Shown one piece after another: positions 36,520 to 44,714 of a stretch of 64,000 nucleotides of DNA. Both the position numbers and the translations under genes were made by a program. The DNA lies in NCBI RefSeq assembly GCF_003286595.3, contig NZ_CP132985.1, positions 1,178,001 through 1,242,000 on the forward strand, read 5' to 3'. Below the pieces are notes generated by a model. That model was not told where the DNA came from. It made no database searches and worked only from the letters and a program-made list of their open reading frames with translations. This DNA is from Aerococcus mictus. GTDB lineage: Bacteria; Bacillota; Bacilli; Lactobacillales; Aerococcaceae. Position 1 is the first letter of the stretch, and every line of letters begins with the position of its first letter.

Positions 36520-37488
36520 TCAACAATTGACAATACAAGTCCCCCAAGTCAGGCCTCCGCCAAAAGCTGATAATAATATCTTCTGACTGCCATCCAATTT
36601 AAGCGCTCCTGATTTCCGCAGCTCATTCAAAACAAGGGCTACCGATGCAGCGGAAGTATTCCCATAATTTTGAATGTTTTGGACCAGGCGCTCCTCTGGT
36701 ATTTTAAGCTTACGCTGGCAAACTTTTAATATTCTTGCATTTGCCTGATGTAAGACAAAATAGTCAATATCATTAATAGTCAGATTGGCAGATTTTAAAA
36801 CCGCTTCTATTTGCTTTGGTACTTGCCGGGTAGCAAAATCATAAACTTGCCTGCCCTTCATCTTTAAACTAGGGTCTTGGTAATAAGAATCAGAACTGAC
36901 TGATCGAGCTAGGCTAGTACCTCCAGCAACTATCGCCGCTCCTTGACTGCCATCACAAGCGAGTGATTCTTGGATAATAGCTGAATGGCCATTTGCTTGA
37001 ACCAGAATAGCTCCAGCAGCATCACCAAACAAAACACAAGTTGAGCGGTCTTTCCAATTCATGAGATTGGTCATTTTCTCAGCGCCGATAACTATGGCAT
37101 AACCGTTTCGGTAATAAGCCTCTAATTTATCAGCTAGGGAGAAAGCTTGGACAAATCCGCTACAGGCAGCTGAAATGTCAAAACAAACTGCCTTAGTAGC
37201 TCCTAATTTAGCTTGAACTTGACTAGCTACACTTGGTGAAGAATGCTCTTGTGACATACTAGCAACAATGATTAAGCCAATTTCATTAGGAGAAATATTA
37301 GCTTTATTGACTAAATTTTGCGCAGCTGCTTGGGCCAAAGAAATACAAGATTCCTCAAGGGCAAGATAACGTTGCTTAATCCCTGTTCTTTTGCTTATCC
37401 ATTCGTCACTAGTATCTACGAACTGTTCCAAGTCCTCATTCGACATAACTTTTCGCGGTAAGGCGGATGCCGTTTCAACTATTTTCAT
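36520..37488 (-). CDS. fabH: beta-ketoacyl-ACP synthase III
   Basis: A 322-residue enzyme that starts fatty acid synthesis by condensing acetyl-CoA with malonyl-ACP. The catalytic triad is visible: Cys in ISAACSGFV, His in LHQANARI and Asn in NYGNTSAAS. The ATG at 37488 aligns with known N-termini (MKIVETASALP), but no strong ribosome binding site precedes it. The upstream ATG at 37530 is less likely because the family signature starts after it. First gene of the fab operon. Confidence 0.94.
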   Translation of the reverse strand: MKIVETASALPRKVMSNEDLEQFVDTSDEWISKRTGIKQRYLALEESCISLAQAAAQNLVNKANISPNEIGLIIVASMSQEHSSPSVASQVQAKLGATKAVCFDISAACSGFVQAFSLADKLEAYYRNGYAIVIGAEKMTNLMNWKDRSTCVLFGDAAGAILVQANGHSAIIQESLACDGSQGAAIVAGGTSLARSVSSDSYYQDPSLKMKGRQVYDFATRQVPKQIEAVLKSANLTINDIDYFVLHQANARILKVCQRKLKIPEERLVQNIQNYGNTSAASVALVLNELRKSGALKLDGSQKILLSAFGGGLTWGTCIVNC

Positions 37489-37546
37489 AGCAATCACATC
37501 ATTCTTAATTTTTAAATTTAAGTTAATCAAAGATCAACATGTATTG

Positions 37547-37575
37547 ATAATAAGCTATACAAATTTAATTGTCAA
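37547..37575 (-). promoter_or_regulatory. fab operon promoter
   Basis: On the minus strand TTGACA (37570-37575), a 17-base spacer and TATTAT (37547-37552). It places the transcript start about 50 bases before fabH. Confidence 0.8.
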
Positions 37576-37578
37576 ACC
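37562..37578 (-). promoter_or_regulatory. FabT-like operator over the fab -35 element
   Basis: GGTTTGACAATTAAATT on the minus strand matches 12 of 16 defined positions of the FabT consensus ANTTTGATTATCAAATT and covers the -35 box. A second, imperfect copy (TTTGATTAA...AATTT, two bases longer) lies at 37514-37531 near the transcript start. Confidence 0.5.
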
Positions 37579-37680
37579 TTTTTCGCTATTTTATCAGCGA
37601 TACTATTTATTTTGTTAGTGTTTATCATTTATTTTTGTATGTAATAAACCTTATTTTTGAAAGGATTTTCTATAAAAATA

Positions 37681-37710
37681 TAAAAAAAGAGAAATCAACT
37701 TGATTTCTCA
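37681..37710 (-). terminator. terminator of the HTH-DUF2187 gene
   Basis: GAGAAATCA / TGATTTCTC stem with a 3-base loop, followed on the minus strand by TTTTTTT. It separates this gene from the fab operon promoter. Confidence 0.88.
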
Positions 37711-37741
37711 AAAAATTGCTTTTATTGTTATTTCTTATCTG

Positions 37742-38104
37742 TTATTTGTCATCGTCACTTGAAGCTATCGACACATATTCTTCAATATCTTTAAAATTGA
37801 CTACAGTCCTCTCTTCAAGGATATCTCTAGCTGGACGACTTGACTGACTCCAATCAATTTTTAAAATGGCAGAGTTAGTAAGAAGCTTTTCGATTTCTCC
37901 AATAATTGTATAGGTTCTGAATTGAAACTTGACAACATCACCTATATTAGGCCGAATAGATTCCTTAATAGTATCAATGATTTCATTTGCCTGTTCATAA
38001 GGCATATCTAATAAATTAGCTATCCGTGAATTACTGGTTCCTCGCCGAAGTTCAGTTTCCACTAGTGACTGCATTTCCGCCGTTATTTTTGGTTTACGAC
38101 CCAT
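37742..38104 (-). CDS. HTH-like plus DUF2187-type small protein
   Basis: This 120-residue protein has an N-terminal helical part (about 1-48) resembling a resolvase-type helix-turn-helix (RRGTSNSRIANLLDMPYEQA). A C-terminal beta-rich part (about 52-90, IGDVVKFQFRTYTIIG then SAILKIDW) is similar to DUF2187/YkvS-like domains. It occupies the place where many Lactobacillales carry fabT but is not MarR-like. Function unknown; its own terminator separates it from fabH. GGGAG lies about ten bases before the ATG. Confidence 0.55.
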   Translation of the reverse strand: MGRKPKITAEMQSLVETELRRGTSNSRIANLLDMPYEQANEIIDTIKESIRPNIGDVVKFQFRTYTIIGEIEKLLTNSAILKIDWSQSSRPARDILEERTVVNFKDIEEYVSIASSDDDK

Positions 38105-38259
38105 ACGCTCGTCTCTCCCATCTAATACAAGCTGGCTGGCTATGAAATTAAATATATGAATAATATTAACATACTATCGATTGCAGCACAATTTATAGCA
38201 GTTAATTCATTAAGCATAAGCCATATTTATTACAAAACCAGCTTAAATGCTTACTATTT

Positions 38260-38306
38260 AAAACAGATCACCATTCCTCTAATAATAAGGAGTAGTGATC
38301 TGTTTG
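38260..38306 (-). terminator. probable terminator of the membrane protein gene
   Basis: AAACAGATCAC (38261-38271) pairs with GTGATCTGTTT (38295-38305), with an inner TTCCT/AGGA helix. The T run is short, so it is moderately convincing. Confidence 0.55.
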
Positions 38307-38352
38307 CTGTTAATATCATTTTATTCTAAAGACATGATGTCTTTAGATCAAA

Positions 38353-39405
38353 CTACATATTAGTTTCATCAACATTTCCAGTAACTGATTTAGTACCTAA
38401 TAAACCGCCTAGGCATGATAGGACACAGCCTAATAGGACACCAACAAATGCCCAGATTGAGCCTTGTGAGATGCCATCTGAAACATCATCAGCATCTTGA
38501 CGTAATTGTTGAATATTATTGTCAAGTTGTTGTTGGGTACTTTGAATGGCATTATTAGCATTTTCAATTTGGTTACGTGCTTCATCAGCAGCTTGGTTAT
38601 ATCCATCAATAATATTTTGAGTAGTTTCTTCTGCTTCTTGTTGAGTTAGATCAGTGTTAGAAGCAATAGCGTTAGAAACAGCCTCTTGGTCTACGTTTTC
38701 TGAAATATTGTCGACACGGCTAGTTAATGTATCTGCCAAGTCGTTAAATACTTGTTCAGAATTTTGTGGATTGACGACAACTTCACGAGCTGCATTAGCA
38801 ATATCATTTGTCGCGCCATTTAATTGGTCGGATAAATATTCTGGTTGTAATTCGCGAATGTCAGTATCTCTTAAGACTTTTTGAACGTCTTGGTTAAGAT
38901 TTTGAATATCTTGATTATTCACATCAATATTGTTTGCTAAAGCATTTACGCCTTCGCTTACAGCATCTCCAGCGTTTGAAGCAACACTTGTGACAGCGTC
39001 ACCAGCAACACTAGCAGTTTGACCAATAACATTACCAGCAAAACCTAGAACAGAAGCAACAATTTGTCCTAGTAATACAACTGTTACCACTAGGAAAATT
39101 GCCCATGATAAAAAGCCATGGACTGCGCCTACTCGACGTGCAGTTACCCCAGCAACAAAGCCTGATCCTAAAAATGATAGTGCTAATGAAATAACTGACC
39201 AGACCATAACACCGGTACCAACACCATCAAGTGGATTTTGTGCACTCGGTTGGATCATACCAAATCCAATGGCATTTCCAATTAAGGAAAAAGTAATTAA
39301 TAAAGCAATAAAAGTTACTAGGCCAGCAAATACAGCTCCCCAGGATAAGTTATACCCGGCTTCTGCATCGTTAGCACCTAGATAGGTTCTAAAACGATTT
39401 CTCAT
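38353..39405 (-). CDS. hypothetical membrane protein with long soluble helical insert
   Basis: A 350-residue protein with three N-terminal membrane helices (about 20-45, 65-90, 93-125). A 170-residue hydrophilic Asn/Gln/Asp-rich helical region follows (about 140-310, DNISENVDQEAVSNAIASN and similar). One glycine-rich C-terminal membrane helix (about 313-335) completes it. The amphipathic insert contains apolipoprotein- or tail-length-like helical segments and probable coiled coil. I do not recognise a characterised family. It is transcribed alone, with AAGGAG before the ATG. Confidence 0.7.
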   Translation of the reverse strand: MRNRFRTYLGANDAEAGYNLSWGAVFAGLVTFIALLITFSLIGNAIGFGMIQPSAQNPLDGVGTGVMVWSVISLALSFLGSGFVAGVTARRVGAVHGFLSWAIFLVVTVVLLGQIVASVLGFAGNVIGQTASVAGDAVTSVASNAGDAVSEGVNALANNIDVNNQDIQNLNQDVQKVLRDTDIRELQPEYLSDQLNGATNDIANAAREVVVNPQNSEQVFNDLADTLTSRVDNISENVDQEAVSNAIASNTDLTQQEAEETTQNIIDGYNQAADEARNQIENANNAIQSTQQQLDNNIQQLRQDADDVSDGISQGSIWAFVGVLLGCVLSCLGGLLGTKSVTGNVDETNM

Positions 39406-39576
39406 AAAATCACTCCTTTTAAAATAATATATAATATTGTATTAAACAAAGCAAGCAAAAGCCCTTGAAATAACTAATATTCATACAATTAATTAAAAAT
39501 ATTGTATTATCATTTCTAAACATCTATAAACAGTTTAAAAACTAGTAAGCAAATAAATTTATTAATGACTACAAAG

Positions 39577-39605
39577 AAAAAAGGCCAGATAATAAATCTA
39601 GCCTT
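39577..39605 (-). terminator. brnQ terminator
   Basis: AAGGCCAGAT / ATCTAGCCTT stem with one mismatch, followed on the minus strand by TTTTTTC. It begins six bases after the brnQ stop codon. Confidence 0.8.
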
Positions 39606-39610
39606 CTCGC

Positions 39611-40936
39611 TTACTTTGCATAACCTTTAATGATCTTTCCACGGTAATTTCCATGCTGAATCTTCCACACCAGAGTACCAATACCCGCTCCCAAAAGAGC
39701 CATAGTCACCCAGCCAAAACCTTGGGGGCCAAAGGGAACTATTCGAACAAAATCTTCGAATATTTTAGGAGCAAAGTCTAATTGAATAAGCGCTTCAACC
39801 ACCGTATAGATACTGGTTAATAGGACTGCTCCTTTAGTCGTTCCGTCATTAGGAATATATTTTCTAAATAAACCGATTAAAGTAACAATGATTCCTAATG
39901 GATAAGCAACTGCAAATAAGGGCTCACTCAATCCTACAATTTTCTCTACCCCGACAGTCCCTTGTACCACACAAAAAATACAAAAAACAAAAACGATAAA
40001 GGTATAGGGGTATTTCTGACGAGTAAGCTCTTGGGTAAAGTTTGCTACTGAAGCTAATAATCCCGTAGCAGTCGTTAAGCAAGCTAAGGTAATAGCGATG
40101 GAAAGAATAATTTTTCCGGCGCCACCAATAGTTTGCTCAACAATGGCAATTAATAACTGAGTTCTTTCAATATCAGGGCTATAAATCGTTGACGCTGTAG
40201 CCCCTAGCCACAACAAGCTACCATAAATGAATAATAATAAGGCACTAGCTATGACAGATGCCCAGATAGTCATCCGCATCCCTGCTTGATGGTTATATTT
40301 TTTATGTCTAATTGTCATAATCATGACACTAGAAAAGAGTAATCCAGTTATTAAATCCCCCATTTGATAACCTTCGGTAAAAGCCCAACCGAAGCTATTA
40401 TCGACTTGGGCAGCCGCCATATTGGGGCTGACTGGGTTAATCATACCAAAAATAATAATTCCAATGACCATTGCAATCAAAGCAGGCGTAAGATAGCGTC
40501 CAATCTTATCGACCACGCCCAATTGATCAACAGTGAGGAAATAAACAACAGTAAAGAAAACAATTAAAACGACATAGTTAGGTAACCAAGGAAACAAGGA
40601 ACGAAAACCTACTTCATAAGTCGTTGCACCAGTACGTGGGATTAAAATAAATAAGGCAATTAAATACATGGTGATGCAGTTAAAGATCTTATAAAACCAG
40701 GGAGCAATTGGTTCGGAAACTGCTTTTACCGATCCTCCACCTTTAACAATAGCTATCATTGATAAGACCGGCACTAATATCGCGGTTAAAGCCAAACCAA
40801 TAACACTGGCAGACCAATTTTCTCCTACAATAATTCCCATATATGGAGGGAAAACCAAATTACCTGCTCCAAAAAAAGTAGCAAACAAGGTAAAACCAAC
40901 CACGATCGTATCTACAATAAAGCGCCTATTTTTCAT
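39611..40936 (-). CDS. brnQ: branched-chain amino acid transport system II carrier protein
   Basis: A 441-residue transporter of the LIVCS family with about twelve membrane helices. The N-terminal signature GFTLFATFFGAGNLVFPPYM is diagnostic. It imports leucine, isoleucine and valine with Na+ or H+. AAAGG lies before the ATG. No CodY-like box or T-box was recognised in the long upstream region, so control is not evident from sequence. Confidence 0.93.
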   Translation of the reverse strand: MKNRRFIVDTIVVGFTLFATFFGAGNLVFPPYMGIIVGENWSASVIGLALTAILVPVLSMIAIVKGGGSVKAVSEPIAPWFYKIFNCITMYLIALFILIPRTGATTYEVGFRSLFPWLPNYVVLIVFFTVVYFLTVDQLGVVDKIGRYLTPALIAMVIGIIIFGMINPVSPNMAAAQVDNSFGWAFTEGYQMGDLITGLLFSSVMIMTIRHKKYNHQAGMRMTIWASVIASALLLFIYGSLLWLGATASTIYSPDIERTQLLIAIVEQTIGGAGKIILSIAITLACLTTATGLLASVANFTQELTRQKYPYTFIVFVFCIFCVVQGTVGVEKIVGLSEPLFAVAYPLGIIVTLIGLFRKYIPNDGTTKGAVLLTSIYTVVEALIQLDFAPKIFEDFVRIVPFGPQGFGWVTMALLGAGIGTLVWKIQHGNYRGKIIKGYAK

Positions 40937-41420
40937 AAAACCAAACCTTTCAGTATAAGTATAGGGCTGATCGTCAACTCATATAAAGTTGTCAAAAGAA
41001 GAACGATTAAAAGCATTATTCGCCTACTAAAGGCTGATTTAAGAGCAAAATTTAACATATCGATTTGCACCAGGTCGCTTTAAAAGTTCCCTATATCTAT
41101 TAGTATTTTTATTTCATGTGAAATTTATAATACGCTATTTATTGTGAAATAATAAAGATTTGCGCCTTTTATAAGCAGATATTATCTATCATAAAATCTG
41201 CATCTCAGCGCCCATAAAATCATTATTCACAGATTAAATATTGACATCTAAAGTTGTTTTTCACATAAATTAATTAGGCTAAATCCCCAATTTACCAATA
41301 GGAAAAGCGACTTCTTCTTATAAAGAAGTCGCCTTCAACAACTTATTTTATTATTATACCATTTTTGCTAAGTAGCGAAATATTTTTATTTAATTATTTT
41401 ATATACAATAAAACAAGGAT
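40937..41420. other. AT-rich gene-free stretch
   Basis: I see no open reading frame of note. Two similar direct copies of TGTGAAAT followed by AT-rich sequence lie near 41118 and 41139. A 10-base-pair hairpin lies at 41307-41332 (GCGACTTCTT / AAGAAGTCGC), followed on the minus strand by TTTTCC. A minus-strand TATAAT (41353-41358) stands just upstream of that hairpin. No riboswitch or T-box motif is recognised. Confidence 0.5.
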
Positions 41421-41696
41421 GTGAGGAAGGATCAGGGAGTGCGATTCCTTGGAAAAAAAGATGAAAAGATCAGCTTGCTGATCGTTCAACTTTTCTGAAA
41501 GGACATCCCCTCCCCCTTCCAAACTCAACTAAAAGAATTTGAGAGCGCCGCTAAGGACTTGAATGACAAGGCAAGTGATTCCCTAACTGATAGACAATTT
41601 GAACAGCTATCGTTAAAGATCAACTCTTTAAAAGATATTTCAGATCAGCCTTTTGACAGGCTTTACTTCAAATGCGCACAAATAAAAGGAGGCTAG
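41421..41696 (+). pseudogene. possible interrupted gene remnant
   Basis: One frame runs from a GTG at 41421 to a TAG at 41694 with a single in-frame TGA at 41496-41498. The part after the TGA (65 codons) reads like a real protein end, with a charged helical pattern (QLKEFESAAKDLNDKA, LTDRQFEQLSLKI) and DRLYFKCAQIKGG at the end, but has no start codon of its own. I do not recognise the family. The greA terminator overlaps its 3' end on the other strand. It could also be chance open frame. Confidence 0.35.
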
Positions 41697-41716
41697 ATCT
41701 CTCGTCCAGTCTCCTT
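41686..41716 (-). terminator. greA terminator
   Basis: AAGGAGGCT (41686-41694) pairs with AGTCTCCTT (41708-41716) with one mismatch, and TTTTATTT follows on the minus strand. Confidence 0.75.
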
Positions 41717-41728
41717 CAATTAACTTTA

Positions 41729-42208
41729 TTAAGCAGTTTCTACTGCGAGTATTCTAACACTGAAAGCCCCGCCTGGAGTTTCAATTTCCACTTCATCGCC
41801 AACTTTTTTGCCAATTAAAGCATTTGCTATTGGTGACTCATTTGAAATTTTACCACCAAGAGGATCTGCTTCAGCTTTACCGACAATTTCGTATTCTTCC
41901 TCTTCGCCATCAGGAAGCTCTTGAAATTTAACCCGTTTACCAATGCTTACCGTATCCTTACCTAAGGCATCAGGGTCAACAATTTCAGCATAACGGATCA
42001 TATTTTCGATTTTAGCAATTTGACTTTCCAAAATGGATTGTTCATTTTTAGCGGATTCATATTCTGAATTTTCTGATAAGTCCCCAAATGAACGAGCAAC
42101 CTTGATTCGGCTAATCACTTCAGGGCGTTTATTTAATTTTAAATCTTCTAATTCCGCTTCTAAACGTTCCTTACCTTCTACGGTCATTGGGAAAGTTTGT
42201 TCTGACAT
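41729..42208 (-). CDS. greA: transcription elongation factor GreA
   Basis: A 159-residue factor with an N-terminal coiled coil (about 1-75, including the acidic tip in [19 protein letters not shown]) and a C-terminal FKBP-like domain (about 80-158, ending [12 protein letters not shown]). It enters the secondary channel of RNA polymerase and triggers cleavage of backtracked RNA. GGAG lies before the ATG. mltG lies directly upstream, a frequent Firmicute pairing. Confidence 0.96.
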   Translation of the reverse strand: MSEQTFPMTVEGKERLEAELEDLKLNKRPEVISRIKVARSFGDLSENSEYESAKNEQSILESQIAKIENMIRYAEIVDPDALGKDTVSIGKRVKFQELPDGEEEEYEIVGKAEADPLGGKISNESPIANALIGKKVGDEVEIETPGGAFSVRILAVETA

Positions 42209-42290
42209 CTAACATTCTCCTAACACATACGATTAAAATATACAAAATAATACCATATTACTAACTTTTTAGCAATGTAAATATGGCTTT

Positions 42291-43433
42291 TTATTGTTCT
42301 TGAAGCTTGGCATCCTCTGGACTAACGTATTCTTGGACTAATTGATCATGTTCTTCGTAAGTTTTTGAGAAATAGACATTCCCAGTGCTTAAATCAGCTA
42401 CAAAATACATATAATCATTAGGGGTTGGGTTTAAGGCCGCTTGAATAGCACTCTCACTTGGGTTATTAAAGGGACCAGGTCCTAAACCAGTATTTTGGTA
42501 GAGATTATATGGCGAATCAATCATGGTATCTTCGATAGTCACATAGGTAGAATGCTCATTATGGGCATAATTCAAGGTAATATCCGATTGTAGGGGCATA
42601 TTCTCGGCTAAACGGTTATAGAAGACTCCTGATACCATTTTACGATCTTCGTCAGTAGAAGCTTCTTTCTCAATAATTGAAGCCAGGGTTAAGATTTCAT
42701 GCCAGGAAAGTCTCTGTTGTTTTAAAGTGTCACTATACTTTTGTCGAATAGTCTCACTAGCTGCCAGCATTTTGTCGACAAAACTTTCTACGGTATCGGA
42801 TTGAGTTAATTCATAGGTGGCCGGGAAAAGGTAACCTTCCAAGGGATAGCGTAATTGGTCATTATTCACCACATCTTTGAGTAATTCTGGGTACTTAGCC
42901 GCTTCTTCTGCCAATAAGTCCTCCGAATTAATCCGCTTCAAGGCTTCTTCCTGAGTAATTCCAAAATAATCTGCCATCACTTGAGCAATTTCTTCAACAT
43001 TCATGCCCTCTTTGACTAAGACCGCTTGGGTAGCCGGACCTTGGGCATGTGAGAGTTGATTCATGACTTCACCAAAGCCAGACGAGGTTTTCAATTGATA
43101 ACTTCCCGCCTGAATTGGATCATGATTGGATAGACGGAGGTAGATCTTAAAGAGACTTTCATTAAAAATGACATCATTTTCGTTAAGAATATGAGCAATT
43201 TGACTAGCACTTGCTCCCTGAGGAATGGTCACTTGGGTTTCTTTTTCCTCTCCAAAACCACCAGTAGCTACTAAGGTTCCCATTAGTAGAGCAAAGACAA
43301 TACAGATAAGGAGCAAAGTAATAATAATCCAGCGGATAATCCGATTAGCCTGAACATTTTCTTGTTTTTCTAAAGCATTGACCCTAGCCTGGTCTCGCTT
43401 TACTCTTTTTTTCTTTTCTTCATCATTAAACAT
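42291..43433 (-). CDS. mltG: endolytic murein transglycosylase MltG
   Basis: A 380-residue YceG-fold protein with a basic cytoplasmic N-terminus (about 1-33), one membrane helix (about 34-57) and an extracellular part. The latter has a LysM-like region (VTIPQGASASQIAHIL) and the catalytic Glu in LASIIEKEAS near 255. It cuts nascent glycan strands and works with the peripheral wall machinery that GpsB also organises. GAGGAAG precedes the ATG. Co-directional with greA. Confidence 0.94.
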   Translation of the reverse strand: MFNDEEKKKRVKRDQARVNALEKQENVQANRIIRWIIITLLLICIVFALLMGTLVATGGFGEEKETQVTIPQGASASQIAHILNENDVIFNESLFKIYLRLSNHDPIQAGSYQLKTSSGFGEVMNQLSHAQGPATQAVLVKEGMNVEEIAQVMADYFGITQEEALKRINSEDLLAEEAAKYPELLKDVVNNDQLRYPLEGYLFPATYELTQSDTVESFVDKMLAASETIRQKYSDTLKQQRLSWHEILTLASIIEKEASTDEDRKMVSGVFYNRLAENMPLQSDITLNYAHNEHSTYVTIEDTMIDSPYNLYQNTGLGPGPFNNPSESAIQAALNPTPNDYMYFVADLSTGNVYFSKTYEEHDQLVQEYVSPEDAKLQEQ

Positions 43434-43570
43434 CGTGCTTCCTCATTTCATAATAAAAAGACTCTGCTTTGAACAAAATAAGCTATTATGCATTTTACTG
43501 ATAAAGATGCTATTTGTAAACTTAGAGCCAAAAATTTAACCAGAATGAAACATTTATCCTATCATCACAT

Positions 43571-43615
43571 AAAAAGAGGCGGTGACCAAAGTCACAGCCC
43601 CGTATGTCAACCGCC
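43571..43615 (-). terminator. second hairpin downstream of the DUF1292 gene
   Basis: GGCGGTGAC (43578-43586) pairs with GTCAACCGCC (43606-43615) and is followed on the minus strand by TCTTTTT. It forms a tandem terminator with the hairpin at 43626-43658. Confidence 0.65.
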
Positions 43616-43625
43616 ACTAATAATA

Positions 43626-43658
43626 AAAGAGAATATGACCTCATATCATATTCTCTTT
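43626..43658 (-). terminator. first hairpin downstream of the DUF1292 gene
   Basis: AAAGAGAATATGA / TCATATTCTCTTT stem right after the stop codon, with TTTTATTATT following on the minus strand. Confidence 0.8.
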
Positions 43659-43665
43659 CCTTGGC

Positions 43666-43947
43666 TTATTGATTTAAGTTTGGGTCTTGAACGAAAGTAT
43701 TAAACACTTCCTCTACCATATCCCATTCTTCTTCACTTTCAATTGGCAATAAGCTACCTTCTCCGTCTTTGCCCTCTTCATAGGCATAGGCTTCGATATT
43801 TAACTCTTCGCCTTCCTCTTCGGCTGGGTAAACTAAGACGTAAGATTTATTCAGATCTTTCGAATCGAAACTAAATAAAATTTTATATAAACGCTCATTA
43901 CCTTCTTCATCATATAAAGTAATTAAATTATCTAAATCTTCAGCCAT
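43666..43947 (-). CDS. DUF1292 family protein (YrzB-like)
   Basis: A 93-residue, very acidic soluble protein, beginning MAEDLDNLITLYDEEGNERL and containing the DUF1292 core SYVLVYPAEEEGEE. Function unknown. The gene almost always follows ireB and ruvX (alaS-yrzL-yrrK-yrzB in Bacillus), as here. The ATG at 43947 follows AAGGAG by six bases; the longer frame would start without a site. Confidence 0.88.
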   Translation of the reverse strand: MAEDLDNLITLYDEEGNERLYKILFSFDSKDLNKSYVLVYPAEEEGEELNIEAYAYEEGKDGEGSLLPIESEEEWDMVEEVFNTFVQDPNLNQ

Positions 43948-43963
43948 ACAATGCTCCTTCATA

Positions 43964-44386
43964 CTAATGTGAATGACTATCTAAATAGTTCTGTAAAATG
44001 AGAACAGCAGCTAACTTATCGATCACCTTTTTACGCTTTTTCCGGCTCACATCTGCCGCCTCAATCAGAAAACGTTCCGATTGCTGGGTAGTTAACCGTT
44101 CATCCTGATAAAAAACTGGTAAGTCGAATAATTCAATAGCCATATCGCCATAATGACGCGATGCTTCAGCTCGAGGGCCTTCAGTGTTATTCATATTTTT
44201 AGGCAATCCAATAACAAGCTTTTCTACTTGATAAGCTTCAATTAATTGCCTTAGGCGTGAAAAACCGAATTCCCCTGCCTCTTCGTCAATTTTAATGGTT
44301 TCGATTCCTTGGGCAGTCCAGCCAAAAGGGTCACTTATGGCTACGCCAACCGTTTTAGAACCCACATCCAAACCCATAATACGCAT
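43964..44386 (-). CDS. ruvX: YqgF/RuvX-type nuclease (pre-16S rRNA processing)
   Basis: A 140-residue RNase H-fold protein with [20 protein letters not shown], where the first Asp is a metal ligand. It also has [16 protein letters not shown] and DERLTTQQ. The family was first called a Holliday junction resolvase and is now linked to maturation of the 16S rRNA 5' end. The preceding ireB stop codon ends two bases before the ATG, so translation is coupled and the ribosome binding site is weak. Confidence 0.93.
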   Translation of the reverse strand: MRIMGLDVGSKTVGVAISDPFGWTAQGIETIKIDEEAGEFGFSRLRQLIEAYQVEKLVIGLPKNMNNTEGPRAEASRHYGDMAIELFDLPVFYQDERLTTQQSERFLIEAADVSRKKRKKVIDKLAAVLILQNYLDSHSH

Positions 44387-44388
44387 GC

Positions 44389-44652
44389 TTATTCTCGACC
44401 ACTTTGCTTCATATAGCTTTTAACAAGTTCTTCTAATAACTCATCGCGTTCATGGTAACGAATAAGATTTCTAGCTTGATTGTGACGTGGGATATACGCA
44501 GGATCGCCAGATAATAAATATCCTACAATTTGATTGATTGGATTGTAGCCCTTGCTTACTAGGGCGTCGTAAACTATTTCAAGTGTCTCTTTTACATCTT
44601 TTTCTTTACTTTCATCGAAGCGAAAGAGTACTGTTTCATCTTTTCCACTCAT
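44389..44652 (-). CDS. ireB: IreB family regulatory phosphoprotein
   Basis: An 87-residue protein of the UPF0297/IreB family. It starts [25 protein letters not shown], in which the Thr or neighbouring residue near position 7 corresponds to the region phosphorylated by the kinase IreK in Enterococcus. [20 protein letters not shown] is the family signature. It is tied to cephalosporin tolerance and wall stress in enterococci. It lies between alaS and ruvX as usual. Confidence 0.93.
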   Translation of the reverse strand: MSGKDETVLFRFDESKEKDVKETLEIVYDALVSKGYNPINQIVGYLLSGDPAYIPRHNQARNLIRYHERDELLEELVKSYMKQSGRE

Positions 44653-44714
44653 TTAGACACCTCCACATCATTTTGAATCTATTGTAACGAAAAATCTAGC
44701 GACTAACAAGCACT

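Noticed and set aside
37742-38104. fabT
   Set aside because: Its place upstream of fabH suggested FabT, but the sequence is not MarR-like and a terminator separates it from the fab promoter.
40937-41420. T-box or CodY-controlled leader of brnQ
   Set aside because: No GGTGG-type T-box motif and no AATTTTCWGAAAATT-like site could be found; the hairpin at 41307-41332 lies too far from the gene.
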